A stretch of DNA of 64,000 nt. Origin: Bos javanicus (lineage: Eukaryota; Chordata; Mammalia; Artiodactyla; Bovidae). How positions within the stretch are numbered: position 1 is the stretch's first letter; every line of letters begins with the position of its first letter. Made by a program: the position numbers and the translations under genes. The notes beneath the pieces were generated by a model that worked only from the letters and a program-made list of their open reading frames with translations, did not search any database and was not told where the DNA came from. The stretch is from assembly GCF_032452875.1 (NCBI RefSeq), contig NC_083881.1, positions 63,867,689 to 63,931,688 on the forward strand, given 5' to 3'. Shown here in pieces: positions 53,466-64,000 of this stretch.

Positions 53466-53900
53466 GTACTTGGGTCTCGGCCCGCGGGCAGCCCCGGGAT
53501 GAAAGCCACTGACACCTCCCCCCGATGGCCCCGAAACACCGGAGGGCCCAGCTTGGGGCCTGGTCTAGGGACCTGAGAGGCTAGGCCGCCCGCGGGGAAC
53601 CAGACCCGTGGTGACCGGTCTCGGGTCTGTGCTGCCCGGGGGAGCTGGGAGGGCCGGCGCGGGCTTTGGGGGCTGGTTTGAGGGTAACGGCCGCGCGGCG
53701 GGCGTGCCGGGGCGGGCGGCCTGGCGGGGCCTCGCGAGGTCGACGGTCCGAGCCGGAGCCCCCACGGCCGGCGTCTCGTCACTCCGCCAGAAAAGGTGCA
53801 CTGTCTCGGCCTCGGCACGGACAGCATGCGGCCAGTTGCTCGGAACCCGCAGTTCAGGCGTGAAGAGAAGCTGCGGAGATGTGAGCGAACTGTCCCGATA

Positions 53901-54190
53901 TTACATGGCCCCGGGTACCCGGGTTCAAAGACAGGACTGCTCCGTATTAAATGTGCAATGCAGGAGGCAGATCATCTTGCAGTACAGGGCTCTGCCTCGA
54001 GAAAATGACATTTATTCTTTAAAACGGCCCACGGTGTTTAGAGTTGGCTACCTAATATAACGAAAGGGGAAAAAAATACGTCATTTAATAGTATCACTTC
54101 TCATTCTAAAGAATGGTACCTAGGAGCTTAAAGAGCTCTGCTAGTGGGGCGGGAATTATAGTAAGAGCAGTCTTCAGTGCTCTCCATATG
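53901..54190 (+). other. ANKRD46 intron 1 start, no recognised feature
   Basis: GC falls sharply after the CpG island. The 150-codon frame at 53608-54060 is a GC-rich shadow crossing the donor. Confidence 0.4.
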
Positions 54191-54194
54191 TCAT

Positions 54195-54375
54195 TGTGCT
54201 GGATGCTTTAAATCGTATTGTGTCTGTATTTAATCCTTGTAGCAACAGCAGGGGGTACCATTTCCATTTTACAGATAAGGAAACCGAGGCACAGAGTCTA
54301 AATTAACTTGTCCAAGGTCAAACAGTTAGTAAAGGATTTAAACCTCATCTCCTTATTACAGTGTCCCTGCTTGTT
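54195..54375 (+). repeat. MIR SINE fragment
   Basis: 'CCATTTCCATTTTACAGATA' then AGGAAACCGAGGC and 'ACTTGTCCAAGGTCAAACAG' follow MIR. Confidence 0.8.
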
Positions 54376-54429
54376 ACCTATACAAACCTATTCCATAAGA
54401 CTTTTGTTTACTTATCAATTTGACTCGTA

Positions 54430-55696
54430 TTAGGTTGGTACAAGAGTAATTGCGATTTTGGCCCGTGAATTTTCAATCATTGTAACTAGGCGCCAACACA
54501 TGGTTATTAATCAAAATAGAAACCATTACAATCAACATGTTTTTATCAATGAGAAATAAGTTTGTTTATTCCTATAGTGTAAAAATAACGTACTTTGGGA
54601 TTCCACAAACTCTTGGGAAGCATTTTCTACCTTCTGCTGGTCGTGGAAGCGTTTGCCTGCAACACGTTGTCAAGATGCTTAAAGAAGGGGTAGTCAGTTG
54701 GTGAGAGGTCAGGTGAATATGGCAGATGAGGCAAAACGTAGCCCATTTCGTTCAGCTTTTGAAGTGCTGGTTGTGTGGCGTGCGGTGGGGTGTTGTCATG
54801 GAGAATGGGGCCCTTTCTGTTGACCGGTGCCAGCCGCAGGTGTTGCAGGTTTCCGTGCATCTCATCGGTTTGTTGAGCATACTTCTGAAGTGTAATGGTT
54901 TCACCGGGATTCAGAAAGCTGTATGAATCAGACGTGCAGCAGAACACCAGACAGTGACTATGACCTTTTTTTGGTGCAAGTTTGGTTTTGGGAAGTGCTT
55001 TGGAGCTTCTTCTCAGTCCATCCACAGAGCTGGTTGTCACTGGTTGTTGTACACAGTCGACTTTTCCTTGCATGTCACAGTCCAATGGAGAAATAGTTCA
55101 TTGTTGTTGAATAAGGGCAAATGACACTTCAGAAGAATGATTTTTTTGATCTGTGGTCAGCTTGTGAGGCACCCACTAACTGAGCTTTTTCACCTTTCCA
55201 GTTTGCATCAAATGCCACACAACTGTAAAATGGTCAACGTTGAGTCCTTTGACAACTTCTCGTGTGGTTGTAAGATCAGCTTTGATAATGACTCTCAGTT
55301 GGTCTTTGCCCACTTCCGATGGCCAACCAGTATGCTCCTCATCTTCAAGGCTCTCATTTCCTTTGCAGAACTTCTTGAACAACCACTGCACGTTTGTAGT
55401 TAGAAGTTCCAGGTCTAAATGCCTTGTTGATGTTGCGACTTGTCTCCCTGCCTCTTTACAACCCATTTTGAACTTGAATAAAAAAAAAAATCGCTCAAAT
55501 TTGCATATTGTCTAATGTCATTTACATGGTCTAAAATAAATACAAACAACAAGTAATAAGTCATTAGCAAAAAACATAAAGCAATAAGTGCACGTTAAAA
55601 TGATGTATAACATAACCACATTTATTTAAGAATGTATTCCAGTGTCATATGGCCAATTTCTAGTGTAAAATTGCAATTACTTTCACACCAATCTAA
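54430..55696 (-). mobile_element. Complete, decayed Hsmar1-class mariner transposon
   Basis: The 1267-base element has terminal inverted repeats (TTAGGTTGGTACAAGAGTAA at the left; the complement TTAGATTGGTGTGAAAGTAA at the right) and a TA target duplication at 54428-54429 and 55697-55698. The transposase lies on the - strand, broken by stops and frameshifts. An N-terminal part (55176-55466) reads WLFKKFCKGNESLEDEEH and the helix-turn-helix region EVVKGLNVDHFTVVWHL. A C-terminal part (54627-55085) reads SFLNPGETITLQKYAQQ, then RKGPILHDNTPPHATQP with the second catalytic Asp, and LPYSPDLSPTDYPFFKHL with the third. The length equals that of Hsmar1 within about 20 bases. The human SETMAR transposase domain belongs to this family. 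It is not active. Confidence 0.93.
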
Positions 55697-55698
55697 TA

Positions 55699-56020
55699 GC
55701 TTGAACTGATTTCCCTGAGGTTTAATTTTCATGGGTAAATGCAAGTATCCTGTATCAACTCCTTTTTAGCTTAAAAGGGAATTTAATTAGAAAAATGTTT
55801 GCTTATTAAGGAGTATAGTGATAATAAAGTTAAGCATAGACTAGGGCCCTCACACTCTGATACGTGTGATTTGATTTGAAGTACGGTTGGGTTTATTTGG
55901 TTGTTAATGAGCTTCATTACTTTTCATCATTATTTGCATTTTGATAGCATTTTTAGTGAATTCACTTTGGCTTTGCAATATTATGACAGTAATGCTAAAG
56001 GGGAATGAAAGATTTGTCCA
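55699..56020 (+). other. ANKRD46 intron, no recognised feature
   Basis: AT-rich unique-looking sequence. Confidence 0.4.
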
Positions 56021-56024
56021 TGTG

Positions 56025-56224
56025 ATGAAGAACCCACCTGTCAGTGCAGGAGACATAAGAGACACGAGTTCAATCCCTGGGTCGGGAAGATCCTCTGGAG
56101 TAGGACATGGCAACCCACTCCAGTAATTTTGCCAGAAGAATCCCATGGACAAAGGAGCGTGGCAGGTTCCATAGGGCCCATAGGGTTGCAAAGAGTCAGA
56201 CATGACTGAAGCAACTTAGCACAC
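56025..56224 (+). mobile_element. Bov-tA SINE, 5'-truncated head
   Basis: It begins in the tRNA-like head (TGATGAAGAACCCACCTGTC) and runs to CAACTTAGCACACAAG. Contains the duplicated phrase ATAGGGCCCATAGGG. Confidence 0.83.
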
Positions 56225-56579
56225 AAGTTAATATTTTAGAGGATGTAGGAAAGACATTTGAAAGACTGTAGAAAAGAGGAATTAAGAAATTTGGGGCGTG
56301 CTATTTAGAGCAAATTGTATTACTATATGGAAGAGAAAGGCATTTCCAGTTCCTGTAAAGTGGTATTTCCCATTGTGGAGAGAAGTTGGATACTATAGTG
56401 TGCTAAATCCCTTAGCCTTATCAGCATTTAAGAGTTTGCATATTCAGCACTCCTGTAGCAAACGTATACGGAGTGCCTCCCAGAGCCAAGCATGGTTCTC
56501 ATCCCTGGAGATGCAAGAGGAACGAAACAAAACAGAATTTTTGTCCTCCTGGAGCTAACATTCCACTGGGAAAAGGTGG

Positions 56580-57770
56580 GGATGGGGATGATAAATAAAA
56601 TACTTTTTTAAAATTAAAAAATTAAAAATTAAAATCTATCCAGTCAGGTGGTAATAATTGCTTAGAAGAAAAATGAAGCAGTGAAGGGGGATAGGGAGAT
56701 CCAGGGAAGGAGCAGAAGCAGTTTTGAAATAAGGAACAGCTTCATAGAGAAGGCTCCTGAGTACAACCTGAAGGGGTCAGAGACAGCCCTGCAGCTGTGT
56801 AGGGGTTGGGTGCACCAGGCAAGGGCCCAGGCCCAGAGGCCGCCAGGCTTTTTGGCCAGCAAGGAGGCCAGTGGGTTTGAGCAGAGGCAGGAAGAGTGAG
56901 GAAAGCTCTAGAGCTCATCTGTCCTGGTGAAGACCATGGCGTTTCCCCTGAGTGAGGAGGGAGGTGGTTGAGAGGGGAGTGGGGGGACCTGACTTAACAG
57001 GTGTAAAAGATCACTGACTCCTGTATTCAGAATGGACAGTAGGTGCAAGGATGGAAGCAGGGAGCCCAGTTAGGTTGGGTCAGTATTCGAATGAGAGATG
57101 AAGGAGTTTAGACCAAGTGGTAGCAATAATGTAGTAAGAAGCTGCTGTTTTCTAGGTATGGCTGACAGGATTTGCTAATGGATTGGGTGTGGAGTATGAG
57201 AGTAAAAGAAGGAAGGATGATGCGAGGCCTTTGGCCTAAGCTAGTGGAGGGATAGAGTTGTCCTTACTGACATGGGGAAGACTTGAGGATGAGAGAGATG
57301 GGGAGGTTGGTGGAGCAGCAATCAAGAGTTCAGCTTTAGACGAATCAGGTTTGAGATGCCTGTTGAGGTGATGTTGTATCAGACTGGAGTTGAGTGGAAA
57401 GGTCCCAACTCAAAATAGAAATTTAGGAATCATTAGCAAATAGGTAGTATTTCACGCCTTGAGATTATACGAGATCTGGTCTAAAGAAGTAAGGATTGAG
57501 CTCTGGGATTTTCTTTCCGTGTTCAGAGGTTGGAACCACAGAGGAGACTGAGAAGGAGAAGTCTTTGATTCGACACATTGTAAGATGAGGACTTTGAAAT
57601 GAATGTTGTACTTAGCAATGTAGCGGTCACTGGTGTTGATGCAAGAGGACTCTAAGAAGAGTGGGAAGAAAATCTGGTGTGGTTTGAAGAGAGAATCAAG
57701 GGAAAGGGATTGGAGTCAGCAACTATGGACAGCTTTTTAGAGGAGGTTAGCTGTAAACTCTTATTTGAAA
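56580..57770 (+). repeat. Long ancient interspersed repeat, family not assigned
   Basis: A succession of purine-rich landmarks ('TTCATAGAGAAGGCTCCTGA', 'AAAAGATCACTGACTCCTG', 'GACAGGATTTGCTAATGGAT', 'GAGTTCAGCTTTAGACGAAT', 'GAGGAGACTGAGAAGGAG') matches a widespread, very old mammalian repeat of more than 1 kb. No intact coding part. Confidence 0.45.
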
Positions 57771-58640
57771 GCACTGCAGTTGCCCTCACAGTAAATAATT
57801 TTATTTCTAGCTCCACCTATTTAGCAGTCAGACTTGGATCACTTTATCAATGATTGGTGGAAGTAAAATAACTGTACTACTATACTGAAAATGATAATGT
57901 GTTATTAACCTCCAAAACCCATACACAGAAAAGCTTGTCCTTTTTTACATAATTCATTTCAGGGCTCAAAAAAGCCCTTTGGTGGAAGATGTTCCTTTGT
58001 CACTTATTTTTGTTCTTACCTCAGATTAAAATTAACTTAGAGGTGCTACAAACTGTGCATTTAAAACAAAATACATACTCAAGAAAGTTGAAAACCAGGA
58101 TTTATTTTGAAATATGTTGTCTTTTTATCTCAACATGAGTTTAGGTCCTTGTTTCTGCCCTCAGTAAATTAATGCCCAAATATAAAATAATCTACAAGGT
58201 ATATACTGTATACTAGATTTATACCATCTTTACTGTGGATATAAACTCTTTCCATGGTCTTGTTTTGTGCCTTTTCCATAACAAGTTCAGCTCACAGTTG
58301 CATTGTAAAGGTTAAAGGTGCTTAAATAAATTATTTTGAAGTTTAGGATTGTATCTACTGATTGTTTTAATCCATTAGTTTTATCTGGAAGATGATGTGT
58401 CCTTCAGTCTGCAGATGGAAATCTTTTTAATTTGAGGGAGGTACTTTCTTAAATTTGTCTTTTGTTGTTTTCTCATTTTTCCCCCTTTGGCAGTTTTTCA
58501 TGGGTTGGCTCTGTTCTTTAGTTGTCATAATCATTTCACACGTCCTTGTTAACTGTTCTTTTGCAGAGTTTCTTAAGTTAGGCCTTTCCCTCACCGATTT
58601 GTTTTTTGTAACATTTGTTATGTTCTTTACTGCTTACAGG
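57771..58640 (+). other. ANKRD46 intron, no recognised feature
   Basis: AT-rich. 58455-58640 is Phe/Leu-rich in translation but unsupported. CTGCTTACA at 58630-58638 is the left duplication of the next SINE. Confidence 0.4.
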
Positions 58641-58851
58641 GACATCCCTGGTGGCTCAAACAGTAAAGAATCTGCCTGCAATGTGGGAGACCAGGGTTCA
58701 GTCCCTGGCTTGGGAAGTTTCCCCTGGAGAAGGGAATGGCAACCCACTCCTATATTCTTGCCTGGAGAATCCCACGGACGGAGGAGCCTGGCAGACTGCA
58801 GTCTATGGGGTTGCAAAGAGTCATACACAACTGAGTGACTAACACTTTCTC
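58641..58851 (+). mobile_element. Bov-tA SINE with target-site duplication
   Basis: The tRNA-Glu-like head (GACATCCCTGGTGGCTCAAA) and BovA tail are complete. CTGCTTACA repeats at about 58630 and 58851. Confidence 0.88.
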
Positions 58852-59493
58852 TGCTTACAATTTGAATTTTAAATTTTCTTTAATGTTTTTATCTAATTCA
58901 TAGTCTTTTTTATAATCCCAGTTTCCATATGGTACTTTTTTTTCCCCATAACCTGAGTTCTTAATTTTTTTTTTTTTTGGTATATTCCTAAGCCAGACTT
59001 TTTCTTTTTTTTTTTTTCATTTCTTGTAAATAATTTTCAATGGTATATTTTTCTATGTAGAACTAATGAACCTCTTCTCTTATGCTGCAGGGTTTTTCAT
59101 TAACTCTATTCATCCTTTAAAAATGGAAGAACTTTTGAGATTGTCACTATAGAAATATCGTACCAAATTTGTTCCATACCATTCTACTAAAGACTTTTTC
59201 TAGATTTCTTACAAGGAAAATTAATGAGAATTATATTTTATAAAGGATTGTATTGTGGTGTTTGAAAAAGATTTACCTATTTAAAATTATTTTCGGTATT
59301 ATTAGAACTTAAATTTATGGTTTATATCTTTGTAATGAAATCCCATTTTCCAAACCAGCATACAGACATAAGAATGATCAACTTACATCTTATGCATAAA
59401 GTATATGTAATATATAAATAAAATCAGTGACAAAGGAATAGCTAATTTCCAAATTAAGTAGATGCTTGTTCCTTTTTCCTTTTTTCCAGCTTC
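58852..59493 (+). other. ANKRD46 intron, T-rich, no recognised feature
   Basis: Long T runs at about 58939, 58967 and 59007. No exon or RNA signal. Confidence 0.4.
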
Positions 59494-60907
59494 AGTTCAG
59501 TTCAGTCACTCAGTCATGCCGACTCTTTGCAGCCCCATGAACCGCAGCACGCCAGGCCTCCCTGTCCATCACCAACTCCTGGAGTCTACCCAAACCCATG
59601 TCCATCGAGTTGGTGATGCCATCCAGCCATCTCATCCTCTATCATCCTCTTCTCCTCCTGCCCTCAATCTTTCCCAGCATCAGGGTCTTTTCAAATGAGT
59701 CAGCTCTTCACATCAGGTGGCCAAAGTATTGGAGTTTCAGCTTCAACATCAGTCCTTCCAATGAACACCCAGGACTGATCTCCTTTAGGATGGACTGGTT
59801 GGACCTCCTTGTAGTCCAAGGGACTCTCAAGAGTCTTCTCCAACAACACAGTTCAAAAGCATCAATTCTTCAGTGCTCAACTTTCTTTATGGTCCAACTC
59901 TCACATCCGTACATGACCACTGGAAAAACCATAGCCTTGACTAGACAGACCTTTGTTGACGAAATAATGTCTCTGCTTTTGAATATGCTGTCTAGGTTGG
60001 TCATAACTTTCCTTCCAAGGAGTAAGCGTCTTTTAATTTCATGGCTGCAGTCACCATCTGCAGTGATTTTGGAGCCCCAAAAATGAAGTCTGACACTGTT
60101 TCCCCATCTATTTGCCATTAAGTGATGGGCCCAGACGCCATGATCTTTGTTTTCTGAATGTTGAGCTTTAAACCAACTTTTTCACTCTCCTCTTTCACTT
60201 TCATCAAGAGGCTCTTGAGTTCTTCTTCACCTTGTGCCATAAGGGTGGTGTCATCTGCATATCTGAGATTATTGATATTTCTCCTGGCAATCTTGATTCC
60301 AGCTTGTGCTTCATCCAGCCCAGCATTTCTCATGATGTACTCTACATATAAGTTAAATAAGCAGGGTGACAATATACAGCCTTGACGTACTCCTTTTCCT
60401 ATTTGGAACCAGTCTGTTGTTCTATGTCCAGTTCTAACTGTTGCTTCCTGACCTGCATACAGGTTTCTCAAGAGGCAGGTCAGGTGGTCTGGTATTCCCA
60501 TCTCTTTCAGAATTTTCCACAGTTTATTGTGATCCACACAGTCAAAGGCTTTGGCATAGTCAGTAAAGCAGAAATAGATGTTTTTCTGGAACTCTCTTGC
60601 TTTTTCCAAGATCCATCGGACGTTGGCAATTTGATCTCTGGTTCCTCTGCCTTCTCTAAAACCAGCTTGAACATCAGGAAGTTCACGGTTCACGTATTGC
60701 TGAAGCCTGGCTTGGAGAATTTTGAGCATTATTTTACTGGCATGTGAGATGAGTGCAATTGTGTGGTACTTTGAGCATTCTTTGGCATTGCCTTTCTTTG
60801 GGATTGGAATGAAAACTGACCTTTTCCAGTCCTGTGGCCACTGCTGAGCTTTCCAAATGTGCTGGCTTATTGAGTGCAGCACTTTCACAGTGTCATCTTT
60901 CAGGATC
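59494..60907 (-). mobile_element. BovB LINE, 5'-truncated, with target-site duplication
   Basis: A 1.4-kb antisense copy flanked by TTTCCAGCTTC (59483-59493) and TTTCCAGATTC (60908-60918), a 10-of-11 duplication. On the - strand a 256-codon frame (60118-60888) carries HISQHIWKAQQWPQDWKRS, QAGFREGRGTRDQ, FTDYAKAFDCVDH, QGCILSPCLFNLY and the YADD catalytic motif; a frameshift near 60118 separates the C-terminal part. No endonuclease domain. Confidence 0.93.
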
Positions 60908-60917
60908 TTTCCAGATT

Positions 60918-61595
60918 CATTGAAATATTATTGACAAATAAAAATTGTACATAATGTTTATGCAGTCTGATTTTTTAAAAGGCATACAGTGTGATGATTT
61001 AATATTTTCATAAATTTGAAATGATTGCCCCCAGGCAAGTTACAATTAATACATCCATCACCTCACATAAGTACCTTTGTGTGCATATGTAATGAGAACA
61101 CAAGATCTGCTCAGCAAATTTCAAGTACACAATACATACTATTACCTGTAATCAACCTGCTGAACATTAGCTCCATGTCATGAGTGATAGTTTGTACCCT
61201 TTGACCAACGCCTTCCCATTTCCCTGTCCCTCAGCCCCTGGCAACTACCCTTCTGGTCTCTGGTTCTGTGAGTTTGACTTTTTAGATTCCATATCACATG
61301 TAAGTGAGATCATTCCATATTTGTCTTTCTGTGTCTAACTTCTCTTTGCGTGGTATCATCCAGGTTCATTCGTGTTGTCACAAACGGCAGAATTTCCTCC
61401 TTTTTATGGCTGAATAATGTTCGTCGTGTATATTCAGCATCTTTCTTATCCACTCTAATCCACTCACTCAACCTCAGCATCAGTGGACGCTTAGGTTGTT
61501 TCCATACCTTGGTTATTGTGAATAATGCTGCAGTGAACATGCAGGTGTCTCTTGGAGATAAGATTTCACTTCCTTTGTTTATATACCCAGAATTC
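60918..61595 (-). repeat. Old L1 LINE 3' region
   Basis: 'CAAATAAAAATTGTACATAA', 'CACCTCACATAAGTACC', 'TCTCTGGTTCTGTGAGTTTG', 'TATGGCTGAATAATGTTCGT' and 'GGTTATTGTGAATAATGCTG' are antisense L1MA-type landmarks in order. Confidence 0.78.
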
Positions 61596-62074
61596 TAGAA
61601 CTTGAAGAAGTGTAGAACTTGAAGAAGAACCTGTTAGTGCTGTTCAGTTTTTCTAGACCTCTTTGTTCACTGCAGTATTTATAAACCTTATATAATTTAA
61701 CTTTTGATTTGCCAGTAGTTATTAGAGAAACAAAACAATTCTAGACTAAACTATGTTCAATAAAGATAGGCATACACCCATCTGATTAAAAAAAGTTTGA
61801 TGATTTTTTTGTTCCCAGCTCTTGGTCACGTGGCCATAAACACACATATGCCAAAGTAATACTGATGCTTCTGTGTATTCACGGAACTATCCAATAAGTA
61901 GGAGTACTTTTGACAGATTTATCCAATTGAATACAATCAATTAAAAGATATGTGCACATTGTTATTTAGGGATGGTGCCAAGTCATATAGAAGCAAATGC
62001 AAGAACACACATGGTTTATTTAGCTATTTTTTCGACATTGGTTCTTCATGAAATTCCTCTGTTGTATTTTACTT
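61596..62074 (+). other. ANKRD46 intron, no recognised feature
   Basis: AT-rich unique-looking sequence. Confidence 0.4.
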
Positions 62075-62204
62075 AAAGTCTTACTTGTGGTATGCAGGAT
62101 CTTTAGTTGTGACGTGTAAGATCTAGCTCCCCAAGCAGGGATCGCACCTAGGCCTCCTGCATCGGGGGCACAGAGGCCTAACCTCTGGACCACTTGGGAA
62201 GTCT
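62075..62204 (-). mobile_element. CHR-type SINE, head half
   Basis: Antisense head (AGACTTCCCAAGTGGTCCAG; GGGATCGCACCTAGGCCTCC box B region) with a shortened body. Confidence 0.7.
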
Positions 62205-62845
62205 CTGTTTTACTTTTTAACCTAAGTATATTAAAACTAGCTAAGAAACCTGTATTTTCTCTTATGGTGTCTTTTTTTCTTTAGTCTAAGTTAAAATTTT
62301 TTTAATGTCCTGGGTGTGGCATTGTCAGAACGGTTTAGGCATTCTAACTTTGGTGGCATTTTAGCCCGAATATGTCTTTTTCCAAGAGCCAGATGGCACT
62401 GATTCTTTCATTTAAATCTCTTTCTGCCGCTTCCCCATTTGGGGCTGTGTTTGCCTCTTGGTTGTTTTTCTTAAAAATAGAACAAAAACTGGTATTGTCT
62501 GTGTTTTCCCCACAGTGAGCTTATTTTTATCTCATCTATTCAGATGATCTGTTCAACTTGTACTTCAAGTTATCTCCTTGGTGAGCGCTTAGAATTTACC
62601 CAGCTTTCAGTCTGCTTCCTGCCTGCTGTGCTATTTATTCCATTTTCAAATGAGATTTCTTAGACCTTAGTTAATTCAGCTTCTTGAAGAGAGTTAGATA
62701 TCATTGCTCCCACCCTTCATTTGATCTTTGTCTTTCGCTGAAACATGTAACACAAGCAGTATTTTTTCCTTCGTAGAAAGCAGTGGCAGAAGCACACAGC
62801 AGTAGGAATCAAGTGGTAATGACTACTTTAGATTCAAGGACAGTG
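62205..62845 (+). other. ANKRD46 intron, no recognised feature
   Basis: Unique sequence. An acceptor-like TTTTTTCCTTCGTAG at about 62762-62776 precedes purine-rich text but no coding match. Confidence 0.35.
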
Positions 62846-62849
62846 TAAA

Positions 62850-63043
62850 GGAAGTGTTAGTCACTCAGTTGTGTCTGACTCTTTGTGATCCCCTGGACTG
62901 TAGCCTCTGTCCATGGAATTCTCCAGGCAAGAATACTGGAGTGGGTTGCCATTCCCTTCTTCAGGAATCTTCCCAACCCAGGGATTGAACCCCAGTCTCC
63001 TGCATTGCAGGTGGATTCTTCTCCCTCTGATCCACCAAGGAAG
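62850..63043 (-). mobile_element. Bov-tA SINE
   Basis: BovA tail at the left, tRNA-like head at the right (ACTTCCTTGGTGGATCAGAG). Moderately diverged. Confidence 0.83.
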
Positions 63044-63079
63044 TAAGACTTTAGGTTCTGTATCATTTAAATATTTGGT

Positions 63080-63290
63080 TGTAACAGAAAACCTAATTCA
63101 GACTGTCAGTAAAAAAAGGAATTTATTGATGCCTGTATTTGAAAAGTCCGTAGTTAGTATGAGCTTCATGTGAGGTTTAATCAAGGTCTGGCTCTGTTTC
63201 CCTGTGTGCTTCTCATCTCCAGCACCCCTACCTTTCTCTTTATCTGTTTCTCTCTCTCCCTCTGTCCCTTCTGAAATACATGTCAAAATG
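63080..63290. repeat. Ancient interspersed repeat, family not assigned
   Basis: 'TAACAGAAAACCTAATTCAG' then ACTGTCAGT and 'GGAATTTATTGATGCCTG' open like a widespread old mammalian repeat, also suspected at 28390. A CT-rich microsatellite patch follows at 63231-63272. Confidence 0.45.
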
Positions 63291-63351
63291 ACTAAAGCAA
63301 TTTTAGATATTCTGTTTACACATTATTATCAGAAAAAAAAGAATATATCAC

Positions 63352-63799
63352 TTTATATGGTTTTTCCAGTGGTCATGTATGAATGTGAGAGTTGGACTGT
63401 GAAGAAAGCTGAGCACCGAAGAATTGATGCTTTGGAACTGTGGTGTCAGAGAAGACTCTTGAGAGTCCCTTGGACTGCAAGGAGATCCAACCAGTCCATT
63501 CTAAAGGAGATCAGTCCTGTGTGTTCATTGGAAGGATTGATGCTAAAGCTGAAACTCCGTACTTTGGCCACCTCATATGAAGGGTTGACTCATTGGAAAA
63601 GACCCTGATGCTGGGAGGGATTGGGGGTGGGAAGAGAAGGGGACAACAGAGGATAAGATGGCTGGATGGCATCACTGACTCGATGCACATGAGTTTGAGT
63701 AAACTCCGGGAGTTGGTGATGGACAGGGAGGCCTGGTGTGCTACTATTCATGGGGTTGCAAAGAGTCAGACACAAATGAGCGACTGAACTGAACTGAAT
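63352..63799 (+). mobile_element. BovB LINE 3' end with target-site duplication
   Basis: Sense BovB from VFPVVMYECESWTVKKAEHR to GVAKSQTQMSD with a frameshift near 63575. It ends in GACTGAACTGAACTGA. ATATATCAC at 63343-63351 and 63800-63808 is the duplication. Confidence 0.9.
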
Positions 63800-63841
63800 A
63801 TATATCACAGTAAGTAAAGGGTCTTATTGGACTGAAGTATG

Positions 63842-64000
63842 TCTGCTGCTGCTGCTAAGTCACTTCAGTCGTGTCCGACTCTGTGTTACCCCATAGACGG
63901 CAGCCCACCAGGCTCCCCCATCCCTGGGATTCTCCAGGCAAGAACACTGGAATGGGTTGCCATTTCCTTCTCCAACGCATGAAAGTGAAAAGTGAAAGTG
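63842..64000 (+). mobile_element. BovA2 SINE, cut by the window edge
   Basis: (GCT)n head, first BovA monomer and the beginning of the GAAAGTGAAAAGTGAAAGTG linker, after which the window ends. Confidence 0.88.

Larger units (their letters stand above)
53250..53900 (+). promoter_or_regulatory. ANKRD46: CpG-island promoter, probable ANKRD46
   Basis: This is the only CpG-rich block in the window, with dense CG dinucleotides, GGGGCGGG-type Sp1 boxes near 53709, and no TATA box. It is free of young repeats, while a BovB/SINE complex ends only about 160 bases upstream at 53088. It lies some 10 kb beyond the SNX31 3' end and faces the same direction. In mammals the gene directly downstream of SNX31 on the same strand is ANKRD46 (ankyrin repeat domain 46, a small membrane-anchored ankyrin protein), hence the assignment. 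A candidate CTCF motif lies at 53298-53311. Confidence 0.75.

Noticed and set aside
53198..53827. 209-codon antisense open frame at the CpG island
   Set aside because: Pro/Arg-rich translation of GC-rich DNA with no domain; a divergent gene cannot be excluded but nothing supports it.
53608..54060. 150-codon GC-rich open frame at the CpG island
   Set aside because: Starts inside the presumed first intron, has low-complexity Gly/Ala/Arg translation, and overlaps equally long frames on the other strand, as expected in CpG islands.
62762..62830. Possible second non-coding exon of ANKRD46 after TTTTTTCCTTCGTAG
   Set aside because: A good acceptor-like tract but no clear donor and no coding or conserved text to support it; transcript data would be decisive.
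1..64000. CRISPR arrays, operons, prophage or bacterial defence systems
   Set aside because: The direct repeats present are dispersed SINE/LINE copies, and gene structure is intron-split and mammalian.

Overview
The window is nuclear DNA from a ruminant, most likely a bovid of the Bos type. It is saturated with BovB (RTE) LINE copies, Bov-tA and BovA/BovA2 SINEs and CHR-type tRNA-derived SINEs, a combination typical of ruminants. Older mammalian repeats (MIR, L2, MER5A, L1M, MaLR-like LTRs, hAT elements) lie underneath. There is no prokaryotic or organellar architecture, no CRISPR array and no operon. The species cannot be fixed from the sequence alone.

Two protein-coding genes are supported, both on the + strand. 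The first is the 3' part of SNX31 (sorting nexin 31, the SNX17-like PX-FERM protein). Eight consecutive coding exons, at 887-974, 4784-4853, 17257-17349, 21186-21389, 29312-29425, 33206-33283, 38900-38956 and 42091-42180, join in frame and give about 263 residues ending at a stop at 42178-42180. A poly(A) signal follows at 43003. The N-terminal PX half lies left of the window. The second is a CpG island at about 53250-53900 with a non-coding first exon and a splice donor at 53465/53466. From the conserved order SNX31 > ANKRD46 I assign it to ANKRD46, whose coding exons appear to lie beyond the right edge.

The rest is intronic and intergenic repeat. Notable pieces are a BovB copy with a 5' inversion whose breakpoints share a 10-base microhomology (15055-16643), BovB copies interrupted by BovA2 SINEs, two dimeric Bov-tA copies, a complete but decayed Hsmar1-class mariner (54430-55696), and an 80-base mariner-derived hairpin in a SNX31 intron resembling the bovine miR-2284/2285 precursors. 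There is also a 1.6-kb inverted-repeat arrangement in old LINE-like sequence and two strong-looking CTCF motifs, one near the SNX31 3' end and one in the ANKRD46 promoter.

I found no previously undescribed biological system. The best leads are the splice-site ambiguities around the penultimate SNX31 exon, the hairpin, and the CTCF motifs bracketing the SNX31/ANKRD46 boundary. Family names come from memory of consensus sequences and were not checked by a database search.
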